DNA of 5,928 nt from an uncultured Gardnerella sp. (GTDB lineage: Bacteria; Actinomycetota; Actinomycetes; Actinomycetales; Bifidobacteriaceae), in contig CAMYPN010000051.1 of the NCBI GenBank assembly GCA_947292085.1, positions 1-5,928 of the forward strand. Direction: 5' to 3'. Below the pieces are notes generated by a model. The model saw only the letters and a program-made list of their open reading frames with translations, made no database searches and was not told the DNA's origin. The position numbers and the translations under genes were made by a program. Shown here piece after piece: positions 1-4,250 of this stretch (the stretch's first letter is position 1; each line of letters starts with the position of its first letter).

Positions 1-76
1 TCTTCAAACGCTCCAACACGGTTTTACTGTCTACACCAAATTCTTTGGCCAGTTCGTACACGCGCTTTTTTACCAC
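1..76 (-). CDS. infB: Translation initiation factor IF-2, N-terminal fragment
   Basis: Only the first 25 codons are present; the gene runs off the left edge. They begin with a GTG start at 76-74, then V-K-K-R-V-Y-E-L-A-K-E-F-G-V-D-S-K-T-V-L. This is the IF-2 N-terminal helical subdomain (IF2_N type), typical of bacterial IF-2 and close to the bifidobacterial form. IF-2 is the GTPase that brings initiator fMet-tRNA to the 30S ribosome; its G domain would lie outside the window. The start is fixed by a GAGGAG Shine-Dalgarno sequence at 90-85 with 8 bases of spacing, and there is no nearby ATG. The gene lies downstream of nusA on the same strand, the usual order, but separated by a 328-base gap containing a terminator. 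It may therefore be transcribed largely from its own promoter. Confidence 0.9.
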   Translation of the reverse strand, partial: MVKKRVYELAKEFGVDSKTVLERLK

Positions 77-84
77 TCAGTGTT

Positions 85-90
85 CTCCTC
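85..90 (-). promoter_or_regulatory. Shine-Dalgarno of infB
   Basis: GAGGAG on the minus strand, 8 bases before the GTG start at 76. It decides the start codon, because no ATG is available in this frame nearby. The hairpin at 96-121 ends only five bases upstream of it. Confidence 0.8.
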
Positions 91-95
91 TATTT

Positions 96-121
96 GTGGC
101 AGCGCTTAAGTACGCAGCCAC
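96..121 (-). promoter_or_regulatory. GC-rich hairpin abutting the infB Shine-Dalgarno
   Basis: An inverted repeat with arms GTGGC and GCCAC, a single symmetric mismatch, an inner GCG/CGC pair and an 8-base loop. In the minus-strand RNA it would fold five bases upstream of the infB ribosome binding site. There is no U-tract on either strand, so it does not look like an intrinsic terminator. A role in translation or stability of the infB leader is an inference; it could also be a DNA-binding dyad. Confidence 0.5.
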
Positions 122-152
122 GTTACATTATTGCGAGTCTATGCATTACTAC

Positions 153-182
153 GCGATATCTCATCGTGCGATATCTCATCGT
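153..182. repeat. 15-bp perfect tandem duplication in the infB leader
   Basis: Two head-to-tail copies of GCGATATCTCATCGT (153-167 and 168-182), followed by a further partial GCGA. Each copy contains the palindrome GATATC. The repeat lies between the candidate infB promoter and the start codon, so it would be part of the leader RNA. It may be a recent slippage event or a paired protein-binding site; the sequence cannot tell which. Confidence 0.85.
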
Positions 183-300
183 GCGACCATGATGTTGTAC
201 CTCGTCTCTATCTAACCGTAAACAGGCATAGAAAAGCTGCGGACGGCTAGAATCCTCTTGCAAGCATACTCGAAACATAGGATTGCCGGGAGTGTCGTTT

Positions 301-328
301 ATATTAACTAATTTCTGGACTATCGCAA
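301..328 (-). promoter_or_regulatory. Candidate infB promoter
   Basis: On the minus strand TTGCGA (328-323) is followed after 16 bases by TAATAT (306-301); a shifted TATAAA at 19-base spacing overlaps it. It begins immediately downstream of the nusA terminator, where a separate promoter for infB would be expected. Transcription would start near 294 and give a leader of roughly 220 bases. The match to the sigma-70 consensus is only partial and AT-rich DNA produces such matches by chance. Confidence 0.35.
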
Positions 329-329
329 C

Positions 330-362
330 AAAAAGCGTCGAAGTAAAACATACTCCGACGCT
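330..362 (-). terminator. Intrinsic terminator downstream of nusA
   Basis: Inverted repeat with 12-base arms (362-351 and 345-334, AGCGTCGGAGTA against TACTTCGACGCT, one G-U pair), a 5-base loop, and a run of Ts at 333-330 in the minus-strand direction. It begins 43 bases after the nusA stop codon. It should end or attenuate transcripts before infB, which are normally read together in bacteria. The T-tract is short (TTTT, then G), so readthrough is likely. Confidence 0.8.
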
Positions 363-404
363 TAGTAAAACAATCAGCTTAAAGAAACTGCAAAATAATC
401 TAAA

Positions 405-1472
405 TCATTCAGCAGAAGCAGATGTATCAGCAGCCTGTTCCTGCGCAGCTTGAGCCGCAGCAACCTTCTTAGCATGCTCTTCAGCTGATTCAATACCAAT
501 CTTCCAGCCCGTAAGTTTAGCAGCCAAACGAGCGTTCTGACCTTCCTTACCAATAGCAAGCGAAAGTTGAGAATCATGAATAAAAGCAATAGCAGTCTGA
601 TTCTTTTGGCTCACAACATGCACCTGCGTTGCAGTAGCTGGAGAAAGAGCAGCAGCAACAAACTTCGCTGGATCGTCAGACCAATCAACAATATCTATTT
701 TTTCTTGGCCTAAATTCTCCATAACAGCACGAACACGAGAACCACCAGGACCAATCAAAGCACCCTTAGGATTCACACCCTCAGTATTTGCACGTACTGC
801 AATTTTTGTACGAGCACCAGCCTCACGAGCAATAGCCATAATCGAAACTGCTCCAGAAACCAACTCAGGAACTTCACGCTCAAAAAGACGACGAACAAGT
901 TCAGGATGAGATCTAGAAACTACGATTTCAGGGCCACGAAGACCACGCGCAACATTTACAACATAAACGCGAATACGCTCACCATGACGGTAACGTTCAC
1001 CTGGAACTTGCTCTCTTCTAGGCAAAATTGCCTCAACGTCACCAACAGCAACATGAATATTAGAAGGATCTTTAGCATCCTGCTGCACAATACCGTTAAT
1101 CAGCTTCCCCTTTTGGCCAGAAAACGCGCCAAATACGCGATCATCTTCAGCCTTACGGAAAATCTGACTAATAACTTGACGTGCTGTAGCAGCAGCTAAA
1201 CGACCAAAATCGTGAGGAGTATCATCATATTCCTCACCTAAAGTTGGCGCAGGATGAGGATTATCCTCAGTAGGCTCTCCTGGTATTTCATCACGTGCCC
1301 ATACAGTAAAAGCACCAGCACGCTCATCCAACTCAACACGAGCGTGCTTAGCTGGATGAGAAGTCTTCATATACGCAAGACGCAAGGCCTCGGCGAGCGC
1401 CTCGTCAAGCTCTTCGGCATTAATCCCCTGCTGAGCCGCAAGCTGATGCATTCCCGCCAAATCCAGTTCCAT
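405..1472 (-). CDS. nusA: Transcription termination/antitermination protein NusA
   Basis: A 355-residue NusA that binds RNA polymerase and nascent RNA and modulates pausing, termination and antitermination in the cytoplasm. Visible domains: an N-terminal RNAP-binding domain (about 1-115), an S1 RNA-binding domain (about 120-185, from GKLINGIVQ to IRVYVVNV), KH1 (about 220-265, GPGG loop at 241-244, then KIDIVDW) and KH2 (about 288-328, GKEGQNARLA at 308-317). It ends in a short Ala/Glu-rich tail. The AR1/AR2 repeats of the 495-residue E. coli protein are absent, as is usual in Gram-positives and actinobacteria. The start is ATG at 1472, because GGGGAGGA lies 8 bases before it; an in-frame ATG at 1490 overlaps that site and is unlikely. 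A terminator follows, then infB. No rimP lies upstream: the next gene is divergent. Base composition is richer in GC than the plus-strand genes, especially near the start. Confidence 0.95.
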   Translation of the reverse strand: MELDLAGMHQLAAQQGINAEELDEALAEALRLAYMKTSHPAKHARVELDERAGAFTVWARDEIPGEPTEDNPHPAPTLGEEYDDTPHDFGRLAAATARQVISQIFRKAEDDRVFGAFSGQKGKLINGIVQQDAKDPSNIHVAVGDVEAILPRREQVPGERYRHGERIRVYVVNVARGLRGPEIVVSRSHPELVRRLFEREVPELVSGAVSIMAIAREAGARTKIAVRANTEGVNPKGALIGPGGSRVRAVMENLGQEKIDIVDWSDDPAKFVAAALSPATATQVHVVSQKNQTAIAFIHDSQLSLAIGKEGQNARLAAKLTGWKIGIESAEEHAKKVAAAQAAQEQAADTSASAE

Positions 1473-1480
1473 CGCGCACA

Positions 1481-1488
1481 TCCTCCCC
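1481..1488 (-). promoter_or_regulatory. Shine-Dalgarno of nusA
   Basis: GGGGAGGA on the minus strand, with 8 bases to the ATG at 1472. It overlaps the alternative upstream ATG (1490-1488), which argues that translation starts at 1472 and not 1490. Confidence 0.8.
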
Positions 1489-1573
1489 ATTTAAATTCAC
1501 TTATAATTATGATTATTAATATATTGTCCAAATAAAACCAACGAGAACAAACAATATACGTTAGCTATTAGAA

Positions 1574-1630
1574 CAATCACACTACGGCATGTGGTTTAAA
1601 AATGCAACACCACATTGGTCATAGTGATTG
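1574..1630. repeat. Nested double dyad in the divergent promoter region
   Basis: Two perfect 7-bp inverted repeats share one axis (base 1602). The outer arms are CAATCAC (1574-1580) and GTGATTG (1624-1630); the inner arms are ATGTGGT (1589-1595) and ACCACAT (1609-1615). Both flanking spacers are 8 bases and the centre is 13 bases. The spacers themselves do not pair. It lies between the divergent nusA and lipoprotein genes and overlaps candidate promoters for both. That suits an operator for an unknown regulator, though this is inference. Confidence 0.55.
1579..1607 (-). promoter_or_regulatory. Candidate nusA promoter
   Basis: TTGCAT (1607-1602) and TAGTGT (1584-1579) on the minus strand with exactly 17 bases between them. 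This would start transcription near 1572 and give a leader of about 100 bases. It sits inside the nested dyad at 1574-1630, so a protein bound there would occlude it. An alternative nearer the gene is TTGGAC (1531-1526) with an AT-rich -10 around 1508-1503. Confidence 0.4.
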
Positions 1631-1643
1631 ACTATTTTAGTTT
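1615..1643 (+). promoter_or_regulatory. Candidate promoter of the 1683 lipoprotein gene
   Basis: TTGGTC (1615-1620) and TAGTTT (1638-1643) with 17 bases between, placing the start point near 1650, about 33 bases before the chosen ATG. The match is moderate. If it is correct, the upstream in-frame ATG at 1647 would lie before or at the transcript start and could not be used. Confidence 0.3.
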
Positions 1644-1682
1644 ATTATGCAGACACTTCTTGTTTTCTTTAGAGCTAAAAAT

Positions 1683-2624
1683 ATGAAGACAAAGCACACT
1701 ATAAAAATGTCATCTGCACTTATGCTAATCGCTCTTATTATGGCAATGTGCACAGCTTGCGGAGGAATTAAATCTTTGCAATCTGTACGAATAGATCAAA
1801 ACAAGCACACTACTATTAAAGAAAACGGTTGCGCAAAAGCATATAGGCTAGCGCAAAAAGAACAAAATAAAATAGATAATGCTAGAAGAAAACAAAGCAC
1901 GGAAAATAATAAGAATTTAATAGATACTAGTACTCTTAAAAAAACTTCAGAAAATTGGGATACAGTTGCGAAGAAATGCCCAACTAGATTGTCTGAAGCA
2001 GTAACTTATAGCGTTCAAGACAATTGGCAGTATCTTCAAGAAAGCGGCCAAATATCTGATAATAATATTATAGAAAACGAGCGTGAAGCATACTATAAGT
2101 TACTTGAAGTAATGCAAAATCATGAGAATGTACGATGGACGCATAATCCATTAGCGCAAGCTGCCGTAGCAGAAGACAAACTCTCATTCATACTCCAAAC
2201 ATTGGCAGCTAAAAAAGATAAAAATATATCACTAAAATATAGCGATATGGCTGCAAGTAACGCAAATGCTCTTATGCACGCAGCTGGAGATGGCGCAGAT
2301 TTACGCGGAAAAGTTTACGAAATACCTCAACAAGCTTTACAAAGTGGTATAGCAAAAGATATAGCAAGCGGAAAAGATTTGCCGATTGCGGCAATAGCCT
2401 ATATGGATTGCGCAAGAGAAGAACTCGCTGCTTTTAATCAAGTAATAGTTGAAGAAAATAATCCAAAAAACGACGCAAAAAATAATAGCGAAACAAACTA
2501 CGAACACTCTACTAATCAAGCGAATAATGATTTCAAAGACGCGGTAATAAAACTTATCACTTCACGCTTATTGCGCGCTTACGAACTCGGATATCCTACA
2601 GACGCAAAATTAGTTTTGAAGTAG
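1683..2624 (+). CDS. Probable secreted lipoprotein of unknown function
   Basis: I do not recognise the family. The 313-residue product starts with a lipoprotein-like signal: K-rich N-terminus (MKTKHTIK), hydrophobic core (about residues 11-22), then MCTACGG. Cys26 is the likely lipidated residue; Ala at -1 and Thr at -2 are normal but Cys at -3 is atypical. The mature part is hydrophilic and predicted helix-rich, with a Lys/Asn/Gln-rich segment (55-90), further cysteines at 50, 99 and 243, and a low-complexity Asn/Lys/Glu linker (257-282) before a C-terminal helix (283-300). I chose the ATG at 1683 because the earlier in-frame ATG at 1647 would add 12 residues before the charged n-region and has no ribosome binding site; even so, only a weak AGAG precedes 1683. 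The gene diverges from nusA, uses strongly A/T-ending codons and stands alone before a 202-base gap. Confidence 0.75.
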   Translation: MKTKHTIKMSSALMLIALIMAMCTACGGIKSLQSVRIDQNKHTTIKENGCAKAYRLAQKEQNKIDNARRKQSTENNKNLIDTSTLKKTSENWDTVAKKCPTRLSEAVTYSVQDNWQYLQESGQISDNNIIENEREAYYKLLEVMQNHENVRWTHNPLAQAAVAEDKLSFILQTLAAKKDKNISLKYSDMAASNANALMHAAGDGADLRGKVYEIPQQALQSGIAKDIASGKDLPIAAIAYMDCAREELAAFNQVIVEENNPKNDAKNNSETNYEHSTNQANNDFKDAVIKLITSRLLRAYELGYPTDAKLVLK

Positions 2625-2724
2625 GAAATTAAAAGTTGACTACACAAAACTAAACTTTTGAAACATATTAACTTCTTAAACGTATTAATGTAGCTATATA
2701 CTTTCAAAGACGCATGAACCTTGT

Positions 2725-2733
2725 TGTTATGCT
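2725..2733 (+). promoter_or_regulatory. Candidate extended -10 promoter element
   Basis: TGTTATGCT has the TG-N-TATNNT form of an extended -10 element. No good -35 box stands 17 bases upstream, which extended -10 promoters can tolerate. The start point would be near 2740, leaving a leader of about 85 bases before the ATG at 2827 and placing the palindrome at 2742-2758 directly over the start point. Confidence 0.3.
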
Positions 2734-2741
2734 ATTGTGCA

Positions 2742-2758
2742 GCGCAAAACATTTGCGC
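2742..2758. promoter_or_regulatory. Operator-like palindrome upstream of the solute-binding gene
   Basis: GCGCAAA and TTTGCGC, a perfect 7-bp inverted repeat around ACA. GC-rich sequence is unusual in this AT-rich spacer. GCAAA/TTTGC half-sites are common in operators of LacI-family sugar regulators, which often control solute-binding protein genes in bifidobacteria. Here the spacing is odd (17 bp), not the even, CG-centred form, so the assignment is tentative. As RNA it could also fold as a small hairpin with a 3-base loop, but no T-tract follows. Confidence 0.5.
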
Positions 2759-2815
2759 AGTAAAACAAGATTGATCGCTCATATCACCAAAATACATGTC
2801 AAAACTCTATATACT

Positions 2816-2821
2816 GGGAGG
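2816..2821 (+). promoter_or_regulatory. Shine-Dalgarno of the solute-binding gene
   Basis: GGGAGG, 5 bases before the ATG at 2827. The second in-frame ATG (2836) would be 14 bases away, so the site favours 2827. Confidence 0.75.
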
Positions 2822-2826
2822 CAATA

Positions 2827-4113
2827 ATGGTGACTATGAAAAAAGCAATAACTGCTTGCTTAGCCACTGTCATGTTGTTAGGCTGCTCCTCATGTGGTTC
2901 AAGCTCCATGAACTTTGGTAAAAAAATAAGTCTAAACATTCAGGCACCTGAAAAACTCTTGAAAAAGGGTGGATGGATTCAAACTATGGAAGATGCTTTC
3001 AGCCAAGAGAATCCAGGCGTTTCGTTTAAAAATACACCTATCAAGCAATTTAATGATCCAAATTCGTCTTCAGGTAATAAACGTTCTTCAAAAATCACAG
3101 CCGATGTTTTTCTGTTCCAAAGTGATAGAACAGGTGACTTGGTTAAGTCAAAAATTCTTGGCGAATTAAGTGAAAAAAGTGAAGAGCAGATCAAAAAACA
3201 GAATCCTCTGCCATTACTTAACTCAGTATTAGAGGTTAACAAGTATTATGGCGTGCCGTACACAAGTGATGCTTGGTTTATGTACTACGACAAGTCTAAG
3301 CTCTCAAAAGATGATGTGAAATCTCTCAACACCATATTGGAAAAGCAGAAAGTTGCTATCAATCTAAGGAATAACACTCTTCTTTCAAGCTTCTATTTTG
3401 ATTCATGCATTACTTTCCTTCATTCTAACCCAGGAATGAATAATACAAATGGTGCAAGCTTTAACGAGAACTGTACTTCTATTACTAAATTCCTTAAAGT
3501 TCTTTCTAATCAGCCAAACTTTATTAATGCCGTAGAAGATACCGGTATTAATGCTTTAAAGGATGGAAGCGCTGCAGCATATTTCTCTGGAATTTGGGAC
3601 GCTGAAGAAGTCAAAAAGATTTTAGGTAAAAACTTTGCTGCTGCACCATTGCCTAAAGTTCGCACGGATATGATTAATGACTCCGAAGAATATGTTGGCG
3701 AACCAGTCGAGTATCAAATGAAACAAAACGTTTATTCTCAAGCTATTGGCTATAATGCAGATTCAGAACATCGCGACTTAGCAGAAAAATTCGCCGTATT
3801 CCTTGGATCAACTCAATCCCAGAAAAAGGCGTATGAACTGCAGCAAATCGTACCAAGCGATAAATCTTTGAAGAGTTTCGTAGCTAAAGATCCTGCCACA
3901 AGTGCTCAAATGCAAACTGTGGAAAAAGCTTCAATAACGCAACCACTCAGCGATAACGAGCTTTACACGATTTCATACACTTTCTATCATCTAGGTGATT
4001 CATTATACAGAAAGAGTACTGATGAAAGCATCTATGAAATGACGGAAAACATTCAAGACAATATGAATAATCAGCTGCTCAAACAGAGCAAAAGAAACTC
4101 AAATGATCAATAG
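2827..4113 (+). CDS. ABC transporter extracellular solute-binding lipoprotein (probably sugar)
   Basis: A 428-residue lipoprotein of the family-1 type (SBP_bac_1/8-like), which captures a substrate outside the membrane and hands it to an ABC permease. The signal peptide ends in a perfect lipobox, LLGC at 17-20, with Cys20 lipidated. Family-like segments are the acidic, helical N-terminal lobe start (WIQTMEDAFSQENPGV, 50-65), TADVFLFQSD (91-100), YGVPYTSDAWFMYYDKSKL (141-159) and AAYFSGIWDAEEVKKILGKNF (250-270), followed by AAPLPKV. The 250-277 pattern resembles maltose/oligosaccharide-binding proteins, so a carbohydrate ligand is likely but not shown. Length is normal for the family. No permease or ATPase gene is adjacent, so it either works with transporter genes elsewhere or is an orphan. 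The palindrome at 2742-2758 suggests sugar-dependent control. Confidence 0.9.
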   Translation: MVTMKKAITACLATVMLLGCSSCGSSSMNFGKKISLNIQAPEKLLKKGGWIQTMEDAFSQENPGVSFKNTPIKQFNDPNSSSGNKRSSKITADVFLFQSDRTGDLVKSKILGELSEKSEEQIKKQNPLPLLNSVLEVNKYYGVPYTSDAWFMYYDKSKLSKDDVKSLNTILEKQKVAINLRNNTLLSSFYFDSCITFLHSNPGMNNTNGASFNENCTSITKFLKVLSNQPNFINAVEDTGINALKDGSAAAYFSGIWDAEEVKKILGKNFAAAPLPKVRTDMINDSEEYVGEPVEYQMKQNVYSQAIGYNADSEHRDLAEKFAVFLGSTQSQKKAYELQQIVPSDKSLKSFVAKDPATSAQMQTVEKASITQPLSDNELYTISYTFYHLGDSLYRKSTDESIYEMTENIQDNMNNQLLKQSKRNSNDQ

Positions 4114-4175
4114 TCTTGTATAGCAAATTTAAACAGACAAATAAATAGAAACTATCAACCTAATTAGCTGTATTA

Positions 4176-4196
4176 ACAATAAAATAACCTTATTGT
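4176..4196. repeat. AT-rich dyad upstream of the membrane-protein gene
   Basis: ACAATAA and TTATTGT, perfect 7-bp arms around a 7-base centre, about 55 bases before the ATG at 4251. There are no GC-rich pairs, so it would be a weak RNA hairpin and not a terminator. It may be an operator or chance in AT-rich DNA. Confidence 0.3.
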
Positions 4197-4208
4197 ATTG
4201 CTCAAAAC

Positions 4209-4232
4209 TTATACATAACGTTATTTATACAT
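4209..4232. repeat. Direct repeat TTATACAT flanking a palindrome, upstream of 4251
   Basis: TTATACAT occurs at 4209-4216 and 4225-4232. Between and overlapping them is the perfect palindrome ATAACGTTAT (4215-4224). Either TATACA could be a -10 box, but no good -35 partner is spaced correctly. The arrangement just ahead of the start of the membrane-protein gene suggests a regulated promoter, with low confidence. Confidence 0.35.
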
Positions 4233-4250
4233 GAACGAAAGAAGGCTATT

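Larger units (their letters stand above)
77..404 (-). other. nusA-infB intergenic region / infB leader
   Basis: This is a 328-base gap without a supported gene. Reading from nusA toward infB, it holds an intrinsic terminator (362-330), a candidate promoter (328-301), a 15-bp tandem duplication (182-153), a hairpin (121-96) and the infB Shine-Dalgarno sequence. One minus-strand frame, the same as nusA, stays open from just after the nusA stop to a TAA at 125-123. The only sizeable ATG-initiated part is 278-123 (51 residues, starting MFRVCLQEDS). It has no Shine-Dalgarno sequence and an odd Arg/Met-rich C-terminus created by the tandem repeat, so it is not called as a gene. No convincing YlxR/RnpM, tRNA or known riboswitch is recognisable. 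Confidence 0.7.
2625..2826 (+). other. Intergenic region upstream of the solute-binding gene
   Basis: 202 bases with no gene. It contains a weak AT-only dyad after the stop codon (2631-2659; arms AAAAGTT and AACTTTT, 15-base loop) that lacks GC pairs and a clear T-tract, so it is a poor terminator candidate. Beyond it are a possible extended -10 element near 2725-2733, an operator-like palindrome at 2742-2758 and a good Shine-Dalgarno sequence at 2816-2821. Confidence 0.6.

Noticed and set aside
153..186. Tandem repeat considered as a CRISPR or iteron array
   Set aside because: Only two full copies without spacers, in an infB leader; no cas genes or replication genes are present.
1473..1490. 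Upstream in-frame ATG giving a six-residue-longer NusA (MGRMCA extension)
   Set aside because: This ATG overlaps the GGGGAGGA Shine-Dalgarno sequence, which is ideally placed for the ATG at 1472, and MELDLAGM is the expected NusA N-terminus.
906..1535. Plus-strand open frames opposite nusA
   Set aside because: Antisense shadows of a well-supported nusA, with no ribosome binding site or recognisable protein features.
1647..1682. Upstream ATG giving a 12-residue-longer lipoprotein
   Set aside because: It has no ribosome binding site and would put extra sequence before the charged n-region of the signal peptide; the candidate transcription start is at about the same place.
2631..2659. AAAAGTT/AACTTTT dyad considered as a terminator for the lipoprotein gene
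   Set aside because: The stem has only one G-C pair, a 15-base loop and no adequate T-tract, so it would be unstable.
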